5,529 nucleotides of DNA from JBFWIL01 sp050256015 (lineage in GTDB: Bacteria; Bacteroidota; Bacteroidia; Bacteroidales; Prolixibacteraceae). Of this stretch, positions 1 to 5,529 are shown one piece after another (the stretch's first letter is position 1; every line of letters starts with the position of its first letter). A program made the translations under genes and the position numbers. The notes beneath the pieces are model-generated. The model made no database searches, was not told where the DNA came from, and worked only from the letters and a program-made list of their open reading frames with translations. Where the stretch lies: positions 1 to 5,529 of the forward strand of contig JBFWIL010000176.1 in assembly GCA_050256015.1 (NCBI GenBank). The letters run 5' to 3'.

Positions 1-354
1 CAGACGGAGCTTATCCGCCCGCTGCCGCTGAAGCTGGAAATACTGAAAAGGGATGCAGGTTACAGCCTGTCACAGGATTCCCGGGTGGCCGATGTGGATT
101 TTGAACGGCTTCGGTTCCCGTTAATGCTAAAAAAATGGGAGGGCGGAACGTATTTTCAACCCCTGGGAATGTCGGGATTTAAAAAGATCAGTGACTTTTT
201 TGTCGATGAAAAGCTATCTATTCCCGAAAAAGAATCCAGCTGGATTCTTTACAGCGGGAAGGAAGTGGTCTGGATCATCGGCAGACGGATTGATGACCGG
301 TTTAAGGTCAGCCCGCATACCCGGCTTGTTCTTCGTATACACAGCTTCCCTTAA
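1..354 (+). CDS. tilS: tRNA(Ile) lysidine synthetase, C-terminal part (5' end outside window)
   Basis: The frame is open from base 1 to the TAA at 352-354 and gives the last 117 residues. TilS uses ATP and lysine to convert C34 of the CAU-anticodon tRNA-Ile to lysidine, so that it reads AUA and is charged with isoleucine; it acts in the cytoplasm. The fragment matches the TilS C-terminal domain: FQPLGM at fragment residues 52-57, KKISDFFVDEK at 61-71, and VVWIIGRRIDDRFK at 89-102, in the family's usual order and close to the C-terminus. The N-terminal PP-loop ATPase half (SGGxDS motif) lies outside the window and cannot be checked. A GTG at 85 could open a shorter frame, but it falls inside the conserved domain region and upstream codons are coding, so it is not the start. 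The gene is followed by 70 bp and then ftsK on the same strand. The identification is motif-based and fairly secure; the intactness of the rest is unknown. Confidence 0.86.
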   Translation, partial: QTELIRPLPLKLEILKRDAGYSLSQDSRVADVDFERLRFPLMLKKWEGGTYFQPLGMSGFKKISDFFVDEKLSIPEKESSWILYSGKEVVWIIGRRIDDRFKVSPHTRLVLRIHSFP

Positions 355-393
355 AGATTGGCCCCAGGATCCGGACATCCCGTAAAACTTTAT

Positions 394-401
394 TAACTTT
401 G
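394..401 (+). promoter_or_regulatory. Bacteroidota -7 promoter box for ftsK
   Basis: TAACTTTG is a perfect match to the TAnnTTTG -7 element of the phylum's primary sigma factor, followed by the common GCA context. Transcription would start roughly at 404-410, leaving only about 15-20 nt of leader before the ftsK ATG at 425. No clear TTTG-type -33 element is visible at the expected distance (about 367-376), so strength is uncertain. The box suggests that ftsK can be transcribed independently of tilS, although read-through from tilS remains possible because no terminator hairpin is seen in 355-393. Confidence 0.55.
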
Positions 402-424
402 CATTCTCTAGTGAAAATCGGCTT

Positions 425-2836
425 ATGACAAAGAAGAAGGTAAAAAAGAAGAAGGTTGGCAGACCGGGCGTTTTTACGCGTCTAAAATCTTCTTTGACAG
501 GTAAAAAGCTCAGGTATGGACTGGGAATGCTGTTGTTTGTTCTGGGTTTGTACCTGCTGGTCGCTTTTGTTTCCTTTTTGTTTACCGGTAAGGCTGATCA
601 CAGCAAACTTGATATTTCCTGGCGGGAGCTGGTTCGGAATCCGGAAATCCGGGTCCGGAACACGGCCGGGAAAACCGGGGCTTTCCTGGGAGAAATGTTT
701 TTGAACCGGGGGTTCGGACTGGCGTCTTTTTTGTGGGTTTATCTTTTGTTTGTCACTGCTTTTCAGCTATGGGGCAGGCCGCTTGTCCGGTTCGTCCGGG
801 CATTTTTGTATTCCCTGTTTCTCCTGGTGATGATTTCGGTGAGCCTGGGGCTTTTCCTGACCCTTTCAGGCAACGGCAACAACCTTTTTCTGGGGGGTGA
901 AGCCGGTTTGTTTGCTGCTAACTGGCTAAACTCCATGTTTGGCAGGATCGGAACTTTTTTTATTCTGACCAGCTGTTTGTTTTTGCTTTTGCTGATTCGT
1001 GTTGACCGTTTTTCAGCCTGGCTGAATACGTTGTTTTCCCGTAAGGGAAAGCCGGCTGATCCTGAAAAATCCGGTCCGGTTCAGGATTATTGCGTGGTCC
1101 CGGAGGAAAGTCTGGGTAAACGGATCAATGAGCATGACCAGGTGGAAACCGTGTTTGATCCGGATACGGGGTCTGCGGAATTTGAGGAACAGATTGATGC
1201 CGAAAAGGAGAGCAGGCATGTGCCGGACCGGCTCGGTGCCGGTGAGGCGCAGCCGGACCCGCATGCGGGTCCGGAAATGACCGTTGAGAAAAAGGAAGAA
1301 GAACAGAATGAGCATTATAAAGCCGGGGCTGATCTGGAATCTTATGACCCCACACTCGATCTTCCCGGTTATAAATTTCCCTCCATTGATCTGCTTGATG
1401 ATCATACTTCGGACAATGCGGAAGTGAGCAATGAAGAGCTGATCTCCAACAAGAATAAAATTGTGGAGACTCTCCGGCATTATAAGATTGAGATAACGAA
1501 AATCCGGGCTACCATCGGGCCGACAATTACACTTTATGAGATCATTCCCGCTCCGGGAATCCGGATTGCCAAAATAAAGAACCTGGAAGATGATATTGCA
1601 CTGAGTCTGGCTGCTCTTGGCATCCGTATCATTGCCCCCATCCCTGGACGGGGTACCGTTGGTATTGAGGTTCCCAACAGGCAGCCGGAGATCGTTTCCA
1701 TGCGTTCAATTATTGCTTCGAAGAAGTTTCAGGAGAGTACGGCCGATTTACCCGTGGTGCTGGGAAAGACGATTTCCAATGAAACGTTTCTGATCGACCT
1801 GACCAAGATGCCTCATATTCTGGTAGCCGGGGCTACCGGACAGGGAAAGTCGGTCGGGCTGAATGCCATCATCACCTCCCTGCTGTATAAAAAACATCCT
1901 GCACAGCTCAAGTTTGTGATGATCGACCCGAAAAAGGTTGAACTGAGTCTGTATTCAACTATTGAAAAACATTACCTGGCCAAGCTGCCCGGTGACGAAG
2001 AGCCCATCATTACCGATATCCAGAATGTGAAATATACGCTGAACTCCCTGAATATGGAGATGGATGTCCGCTACGACTTGCTGAAAAAGGCTCATGCCCG
2101 GAACATCAGGGAATACAATGCCAAATTTGTGGCCCGCCGGCTGAATCCGGAAAAGGGACACCAGTTCCTGCCTTATATTGTGGTCGTTGTTGATGAGTTT
2201 GCCGACCTGATCATGACGGCCGGCAAGGAAATTGAACTGCCCATTGCCCGTATAGCCCAGCTGGCCCGTGCGGTGGGAATTCACATGCTCATTGCCACCC
2301 AGCGGCCTTCCACGAACATCATTACCGGAGTCATTAAAGCGAACTTTCCTACGCGAATTGCCTTTAAGGTGGCTTCAATGATCGATTCCCGGACCATTCT
2401 CGATACTCCCGGAGCCAACCAGCTGATAGGGAAGGGTGATATGCTTATTTCCATGGGCAGTACCATGACGCGCTTGCAGTGCGCTTTTGTGGATACCCCT
2501 GAAATTGAACGGATCTGCGGATTTATTTCCGAACAACGGGGCTATGCTTCTGCTTTTATGTTGCCTGAATATGCCGGTGATGCAGAAGGCGGATTGCCGG
2601 AGACAGATCTGAACAACCGGGATGAACTGTTTGATGAAGCTGCCCGGGTGGTGGTTATTAACCAGATGGGGTCCACTTCCATGATCCAGCGTAAATTTTC
2701 CATTGGTTACAACCGGGCCGGTCGTATCATGGATCAGCTGGAGGCAGCCGGGATTGTAGGTCCCAGCGAAGGCAGCAAAGCCCGGCAGGTGATGATCCAG
2801 GACGAGTATAGTCTGGAACAATTATTGAAAAAATAA
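425..2836 (+). CDS. ftsK: DNA translocase FtsK (FtsK/SpoIIIE family)
   Basis: This 803-residue septal DNA pump couples chromosome segregation to division and, in characterised bacteria, activates Xer recombination at dif. The N-terminus is Lys-rich and cytoplasmic (residues 2-10), followed by four likely membrane helices near 32-54, 97-116, 122-147 and 172-192. An acidic low-complexity linker runs from about 205 to 335. It is far shorter than in E. coli FtsK, which has about 1,330 residues in total. The motor follows, with Walker A GATGQGKS at 469-476 (K475), DPKKVELSLY at 501-510, Walker B VVVVDE ending at D590-E591, ATQRPST at 624-630 and IGKGDML at 668-674. A winged-helix gamma domain occupies about 731-795 (GSTSMIQRKFSIGYNRAGRIMDQLE region); this domain reads polar DNA motifs in E. 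coli. ATG 425 fits because it lies just after the promoter box and gives a positive cytoplasmic N-terminus; no Shine-Dalgarno is present. Its stop is three bases before the LolA-like gene. Confidence 0.96.
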   Translation: MTKKKVKKKKVGRPGVFTRLKSSLTGKKLRYGLGMLLFVLGLYLLVAFVSFLFTGKADHSKLDISWRELVRNPEIRVRNTAGKTGAFLGEMFLNRGFGLASFLWVYLLFVTAFQLWGRPLVRFVRAFLYSLFLLVMISVSLGLFLTLSGNGNNLFLGGEAGLFAANWLNSMFGRIGTFFILTSCLFLLLLIRVDRFSAWLNTLFSRKGKPADPEKSGPVQDYCVVPEESLGKRINEHDQVETVFDPDTGSAEFEEQIDAEKESRHVPDRLGAGEAQPDPHAGPEMTVEKKEEEQNEHYKAGADLESYDPTLDLPGYKFPSIDLLDDHTSDNAEVSNEELISNKNKIVETLRHYKIEITKIRATIGPTITLYEIIPAPGIRIAKIKNLEDDIALSLAALGIRIIAPIPGRGTVGIEVPNRQPEIVSMRSIIASKKFQESTADLPVVLGKTISNETFLIDLTKMPHILVAGATGQGKSVGLNAIITSLLYKKHPAQLKFVMIDPKKVELSLYSTIEKHYLAKLPGDEEPIITDIQNVKYTLNSLNMEMDVRYDLLKKAHARNIREYNAKFVARRLNPEKGHQFLPYIVVVVDEFADLIMTAGKEIELPIARIAQLARAVGIHMLIATQRPSTNIITGVIKANFPTRIAFKVASMIDSRTILDTPGANQLIGKGDMLISMGSTMTRLQCAFVDTPEIERICGFISEQRGYASAFMLPEYAGDAEGGLPETDLNNRDELFDEAARVVVINQMGSTSMIQRKFSIGYNRAGRIMDQLEAAGIVGPSEGSKARQVMIQDEYSLEQLLKK
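1223..1242. repeat. Imperfect GC-rich hairpin in the ftsK linker coding region
   Basis: CCGGACCG (1223-1230) can pair with CGGT-G-CCGG (1234-1242) as an 8-bp stem with one bulged G at 1238 and a 3-nt loop. It lies ten bases upstream of the perfect palindrome at 1253-1274 and shares its CCGGACC core. It encodes part of the disordered FtsK linker. Whether it has any role is unknown; GC-rich proline/glycine codons alone could produce it. Confidence 0.4.
1253..1274. repeat. Perfect 22-bp palindrome inside ftsK
   Basis: The left arm CCGGACCCGCA (1253-1263) is the exact reverse complement of the right arm TGCGGGTCCGG (1264-1274); the symmetry ends at the flanking G1252/A1275. In RNA it would fold as a 9-bp stem, CCGGACCCG with CGGGTCCGG, closing a CATG loop. 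It encodes P277-D-P-H-A-G-P283 in the acidic linker between the membrane and motor domains. The palindrome itself is directly visible; any binding, pausing or structural role is inference. Confidence 0.9.
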
Positions 2837-2839
2837 ACG

Positions 2840-3490
2840 ATGAAAAAACTATTTGCAGCTGCTGCCCTGGTTTTATGTACCGGCCTTGTATGGGGGCAGC
2901 AGGATCAGAAGGCCCGGTCAATTCTGGAACAGGTAACGGAACATACGCGTGCCTGTGCGAGCATGCAGGCTGCTTTCAGTTATGTGATGGAAAACAGTGA
3001 TGAGGGAATCCGGGAAGTAAACAGGGGGAATATTCTGATCAAAGGCGATAAATACCATTTGAAGCTGACTCAGCTGGGCATGGAAACATTCTGTGACGGT
3101 GAAAACGTATGGACTTACATGGAGGATGTCAATGAGGTGAATATCTCTTCCCTGGAAGATGAAGCGGCTAATATGCTGAATCCTTCCAAATTGTTTACCA
3201 TTTATGAGGAAGGGTTCCGGTACCGTTATGTGGGAGAACACAAGGAACAGGGGGTCCCTGTGTTTGAGATTGACCTGATCCCGGAATCCGGGGAAGGAGA
3301 CTTTTCCCGGATAAGACTGCAGGTCGAACAGGAAAGAAAACTGGTAAAACGGGCCGAGATGGAAGGTAAAGACGGCAACACCTATGTGGTGGAGGTACAC
3401 GACCTTAAAGTGGATGTCCCGGCGGAAAACCGTCAGTTTGTGTTTGATCCGGCTCAACATCCCGGAGTGGAGCTTGTTGATTTGCGGTAG
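2840..3490 (+). CDS. lolA: LolA-like outer-membrane lipoprotein carrier protein
   Basis: The 216-residue protein has a Sec signal peptide: MKK, a hydrophobic core at residues 4-18, and probable cleavage after VWG19, giving a mature periplasmic protein of about 197 residues. LolA proteins receive lipoproteins from the LolCDE transporter at the inner membrane and carry them across the periplasm. Family traits visible here are the early amphipathic helix (about 22-40), the FCDGENVWTYMEDVNEVNIS block at 84-103, NPSKLFTIYEEGFRYRYVGE at 114-133, and the Bacteroidota-type ending VFDPAQHPGVELVDLR. The ATG is three bases after the ftsK stop, so co-transcription and translational coupling with ftsK are likely; this ftsK-lolA pairing is common in the phylum. 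Cys13 sits within the signal core and is not in a good lipobox. The mature chain has two cysteines, C39 and C85. The family assignment is strong, but the cargo and outer-membrane acceptor are unknown, and some LolA-like paralogues may do other jobs. Confidence 0.83.
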   Translation: MKKLFAAAALVLCTGLVWGQQDQKARSILEQVTEHTRACASMQAAFSYVMENSDEGIREVNRGNILIKGDKYHLKLTQLGMETFCDGENVWTYMEDVNEVNISSLEDEAANMLNPSKLFTIYEEGFRYRYVGEHKEQGVPVFEIDLIPESGEGDFSRIRLQVEQERKLVKRAEMEGKDGNTYVVEVHDLKVDVPAENRQFVFDPAQHPGVELVDLR

Positions 3491-3514
3491 ACGGATTGGT
3501 TAATTTCTTGTTAA

Positions 3515-4930
3515 TTAATTTATTTTTTGTGTAAGCCTTTTTGCCGGGGATATTTCCATGAAGGTGGAACCGCCTCCGATGCCAAAACTTCCGCCCACAT
3601 AGACCACCAGGTCATCATCCTTCAGCTTGCCGGCATCCAGCAGGGCCTTCAGGGAGGTGCGCACCATCTTGAAACGGTTTTTCTTGGGAACAATCAGGCT
3701 GGCTCTGACTCCGTATGAGAGCGAAAGCTGGCGGACCACCCGCATGTTGTAACATTGGGCATAAACCGGTTTTTCTCCGCGGAAAGCAGCCAGATACAGG
3801 GCTGTCCTCCCGGTCAGCGTATTAGTTACAATGGCTGTGGTCTTAAGTTCCCGGGAGGCCTGGATGGCTGCCTCTGCCAGGTAGTCCACTTCGTCTTCCA
3901 CGGAGGGGATGGTGATGTCGTTGCGTTTGTCTTTCCCGGATTCAACTTCATTGGCAATGCGGTGCATATACCGGACCGCTTCCACAGGATGGTTTCCGTA
4001 GGCTGTTTCTCCGCTCAGCATAATGGCATCGGCCCGGGAATAGATTGCATTGGCCACGTCGCTGACTTCAGCCCGGGTGGGACGGGGATTGTCGATCATG
4101 CTGTGCAGCATTTGGGTGGCAATGATCACTGGTTTTTTTCGCTGAACGGCTTTTTTTATCAGGTGACGCTGGATTCCGGGAATCTTTTCCGCGTCAATCT
4201 CAATGCCCAGGTCACCCCGGGCAACCATAATGCCATAGGCATGGTCCAGGATCTCGTCAATGTTATTTACACCATCCGGGTTTTCGATCTTGGCAATGAT
4301 TTTAATAGGGCTATCATGCTTATCGAGTAACTGCTGGACCTGCAGTACATCCTCCTTGTTACGGACAAAGGAATGGGCAATGAAATCCACATCGTTGCGG
4401 GCTGCAAACGCGATAAACTCATCGTCCCTTGAAGACACGGAAGGCAGGGGAACACTGAACCCGGGGGTGTTCACACTCTTTTTGTTTTTGATCGTGCCCG
4501 GATTCTCCACTTCACAGAGTACATGGTCTTTTTCCATGCGGATCACATCCAGTTCAATATCTCCGTCATCAATCAGGATCTTGCTGTTATCGGGAATTTC
4601 CAGATGAAATCCGGGATAGCTTACCTGCAGCACCGTTCTGTTTTCCGGACTTTTTCGGGTTAGTCCGGAAACTTCAACCAGCTGTTTGTGTTTAACCTGC
4701 AGGGGAACGTCTATCCCTGTGGTACGAATCTCAGGTCCCTTGGTGTCGATCAGAATGCCGATCTTATCGGATACCGAACGGATGTTCTCAATCATTTTTA
4801 AGGCACTCTCCGTAGAAATATGCGCCGTATTTAAGCGGGCCACGTTCATGCCTTCCCGGTACAGGGCCCGGATGAATTCCGGCTCACAGCGCAGATCGGA
4901 AATTGTGGCTACAATTTTGGTGTGCTTCAT
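3515..4930 (-). CDS. pyk: Pyruvate kinase
   Basis: This 471-residue cytoplasmic enzyme transfers phosphate from phosphoenolpyruvate to ADP, the last ATP-yielding step of glycolysis. The order is A domain (1-68 and about 160-335), B-domain lid (about 69-158) and C domain (about 343-471). Key residues are R32, N34 and H37 in ARLNTAH; DTKGPEIR at 62-69; the signature IIAKIENPDG at 211-220 with catalytic K214 and metal-binding E216; ARGDLGIE at 237-244 with D240; ATQML at 271-275; PTRAEVSDVANA at 284-295; and MLSGETA at 304-310. TNTLTGRTA (369-377) corresponds to the effector-phosphate loop of the C domain. Length is normal. E67 predicts potassium dependence, yet the usual Ser potassium ligand is A36. 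The first ATG begins directly with the conserved KHTKIVATISD strand, so no earlier start is needed. It lies 111 bp downstream of aroQ on the same strand, with its own -7 box, and converges with the lolA-like gene across 24 bp. Confidence 0.96.
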   Translation of the reverse strand: MKHTKIVATISDLRCEPEFIRALYREGMNVARLNTAHISTESALKMIENIRSVSDKIGILIDTKGPEIRTTGIDVPLQVKHKQLVEVSGLTRKSPENRTVLQVSYPGFHLEIPDNSKILIDDGDIELDVIRMEKDHVLCEVENPGTIKNKKSVNTPGFSVPLPSVSSRDDEFIAFAARNDVDFIAHSFVRNKEDVLQVQQLLDKHDSPIKIIAKIENPDGVNNIDEILDHAYGIMVARGDLGIEIDAEKIPGIQRHLIKKAVQRKKPVIIATQMLHSMIDNPRPTRAEVSDVANAIYSRADAIMLSGETAYGNHPVEAVRYMHRIANEVESGKDKRNDITIPSVEDEVDYLAEAAIQASRELKTTAIVTNTLTGRTALYLAAFRGEKPVYAQCYNMRVVRQLSLSYGVRASLIVPKKNRFKMVRTSLKALLDAGKLKDDDLVVYVGGSFGIGGGSTFMEISPAKRLTQKIN

Positions 4931-4999
4931 CTGTCAGTTCTTTTACAATATGCTATTACGGCCGATTCTGATAAAACAGGGCTTTCCCGTCTGTCAGTT
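4930..4999. repeat. Pair of 10-bp direct repeats around the pyk start
   Basis: TCTGTCAGTT occurs at 4930-4939 and again at 4990-4999, exactly 60 bp apart. Read on the pyk strand, each copy is AACTGACAGA, and the downstream copy ends inside the ATG start codon. Both lie in the predicted untranslated leader of pyk. The spacing and position would suit a regulator or a leader RNA element, but two 10-mers in 70 bp may also be chance or a remnant duplication. Confidence 0.45.
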
Positions 5000-5010
5000 T
5001 CGGCCATCCT

Positions 5011-5025
5011 GCTCAAAAAATGAGC
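5011..5025. repeat. Small hairpin at the start of the pyk leader
   Basis: GCTCA (5011-5015) and TGAGC (5021-5025) flank a five-base A loop (U loop in the pyk transcript). The element lies just downstream of the pyk -7 box at 5028-5035, so it would form at the very 5' end of the transcript, where a hairpin can protect mRNA. No T-run follows on either strand, so it is not a convincing terminator for aroQ. The stem is only 5 bp. Confidence 0.35.
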
Positions 5026-5027
5026 GG

Positions 5028-5035
5028 CAAATATA
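5028..5035 (-). promoter_or_regulatory. Bacteroidota -7 promoter box for pyk
   Basis: On the minus strand this reads TATATTTG, a perfect match to the TAnnTTTG -7 element. It lies immediately downstream of the aroQ stop codon (5042-5044) and about 98 bp upstream of the pyk start codon. Transcription would begin near 5019-5025, giving a leader of about 90 nt. No clear -33 TTTG is seen at the proper distance inside the aroQ end. The box suggests that pyk has its own transcript even if aroQ transcription also reads through. Confidence 0.5.
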
Positions 5036-5041
5036 ATGCTT

Positions 5042-5458
5042 TTACCGGATAAAACTTTCTATTCCGAGACGGTAAGAGTCAAAACCAAATCCCATGATGC
5101 TACCCCGGCAAACCGGCCCGATCAGGGATTCGTGCCGGAAGCTCTCCCGGGTCATAATATTCGATATATGCACTTCAACTACCGGTGTGGTTACGCCGGC
5201 AATAGCGTCCCTGATTGCCACCGAAGTATGCGTATAAGCCCCTGCATTCATCACAATGCCGTCGTAACTGAACCCGCACTCGTGAATTTTGCCTACAATT
5301 TCCCCTTCTATATTCGATTGGTAATACTCCAGCAGTAGCAGGGGAAATTTTTTCCGGAGTTGTTCAAAATAGATCTCGAAGGGCTGATCGCCATAGATGT
5401 TCTTTTCTCTTTTACCCAAAAGATTCAAATTCGGGCCATTAATTAACAGTATTTTCAT
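5042..5458 (-). CDS. aroQ: Type II 3-dehydroquinate dehydratase
   Basis: This 138-residue enzyme dehydrates 3-dehydroquinate to 3-dehydroshikimate, the third step of the shikimate pathway to aromatic amino acids. Type II enzymes are small flavodoxin-like proteins that assemble as dodecamers in the cytoplasm, and the length here is typical. Visible active-site elements are INGPNLNLLGKRE at residues 6-18 (N10, R17), the catalytic Tyr at Y22 in IYG, NAGAYTHTS at 71-79 (N71, H77), VEVHIS at 94-99 with the catalytic H97, and R108 in ESFRHES. The mobile loop reads REKNIYG, whereas most homologues have REPxxYG, so the usual proline is missing; the arginine and tyrosine are retained. The ATG is preceded by an A-rich leader without a Shine-Dalgarno, as is normal in Bacteroidota, and the conserved ILLINGPN strand follows at once. 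pyk follows on the same strand. Its promoter is unclear; AT-rich sequence upstream on the minus strand contains TATAAT-like and TAnnTTTT-like stretches. Confidence 0.96.
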   Translation of the reverse strand: MKILLINGPNLNLLGKREKNIYGDQPFEIYFEQLRKKFPLLLLEYYQSNIEGEIVGKIHECGFSYDGIVMNAGAYTHTSVAIRDAIAGVTTPVVEVHISNIMTRESFRHESLIGPVCRGSIMGFGFDSYRLGIESFIR

Positions 5459-5459
5459 T

Positions 5460-5495
5460 TTTGTTGTTTTTTTTAAAAAAAAATTATAACTTTCG
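5460..5495 (+). promoter_or_regulatory. Probable rightward promoter in a divergent intergenic region
   Basis: On the plus strand TAACTTTC (5487-5494) differs from the TAnnTTTG -7 element only at the last base and is followed by GCAT, the same downstream context as the ftsK box. TTTG (5460-5463) and TTG (5464-5466) lie 23 and 20 bases upstream, within the range accepted for the -33 element. Between them is a T8A9 tract (5467-5483), the kind of rigid, bent DNA often found at promoters. The promoter points out of the window, so a gene divergent from aroQ is expected to the right; no start codon for it is visible by 5529. Confidence 0.38.
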
Positions 5496-5529
5496 CATCA
5501 TTCCTACGTATTGAAAATTATGTAATCTT

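Noticed and set aside
355..393. Terminator between tilS and ftsK
   Set aside because: Only a 4-bp GGAT/ATCC pairing is visible and no T-run follows it.
1013..1480. 155-codon minus-strand open frame over the ftsK linker
   Set aside because: The sense frame continues without break from membrane domain to motor, and the antisense product has no recognisable feature. It only reflects the composition of the linker.
2840..2880. Lipoprotein signal ending at Cys13 of the LolA-like protein
   Set aside because: The residues before the cysteine (V-L) lack the small Gly/Ala/Ser at -1. The cysteine lies within the hydrophobic core, and a good signal peptidase I site follows at VWG19. LolA carriers are soluble.
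2918..3460. 180-codon open frame antisense to the lolA-like gene
   Set aside because: It lies wholly within a gene with clear family motifs, its translation resembles no family I know, and no promoter box or plausible start context precedes it. It is a codon-composition shadow.
3755..4330. 191-codon plus-strand open frame opposite pyk
   Set aside because: It is fully contained in pyk, whose catalytic motifs are intact, and its Gly/His/Asn/Phe-rich translation is what reverse reading of pyk would give.
5011..5025. The GCTCA/TGAGC hairpin as an intrinsic terminator of aroQ
   Set aside because: The stem is only 5 bp, its T residues are in the loop on the minus strand, and no U-run follows the stem.
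5501..5528. dif-like sequence (TTATGTAATCT after a 6-base spacer)
   Set aside because: Only the XerD-side half resembles the E. coli dif site (8 of 11 by eye); the XerC-side half matches poorly. AT-rich promoter sequence can give this by chance.

Overview
The window looks like an ordinary housekeeping stretch of a Bacteroidota chromosome, most likely order Bacteroidales. Three things point there: two perfect TAnnTTTG boxes (the -7 element read by the phylum's primary sigma factor), translation starts without a Shine-Dalgarno sequence and with A-rich leaders, and protein variants typical of the phylum (FtsK with GATGQGKS, a LolA-like protein ending in VFDxxxxPxxExxDLR, pyruvate kinase with RLNTAH). 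The precise lineage cannot be read from the sequence.

Layout. Bases 1-354 (+) are the C-terminal end of tilS, tRNA-Ile lysidine synthetase, cut by the left edge. A 70-bp spacer carries a -7 box. It is followed by ftsK (425-2836, +), the septal DNA translocase, and three bases later by a LolA-like periplasmic lipoprotein carrier gene (2840-3490, +). These two almost certainly share a transcript. Pyruvate kinase (pyk, 3515-4930, -) meets the lolA-like gene tail to tail across 24 bp. Upstream of pyk lies a 111-bp spacer with its own -7 box, a small hairpin and a 10-bp direct repeat. Then comes aroQ (5042-5458, -), type II 3-dehydroquinate dehydratase. The last 71 bp are an AT-rich region with a T8A9 tract and a probable rightward promoter, so a divergent gene probably begins just outside the window.

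The genes serve separate core tasks: tRNA decoding, chromosome segregation at division, envelope biogenesis, the last step of glycolysis, and the shikimate pathway, which draws on the phosphoenolpyruvate that pyruvate kinase consumes. All five proteins look intact apart from the edge cut in tilS. I found no mobile element, CRISPR array, RNA gene or defence/toxin system, and no convincing sign of an undescribed system. The most unusual feature is a perfect 22-bp GC-rich palindrome with an adjacent imperfect hairpin inside the ftsK linker coding sequence.
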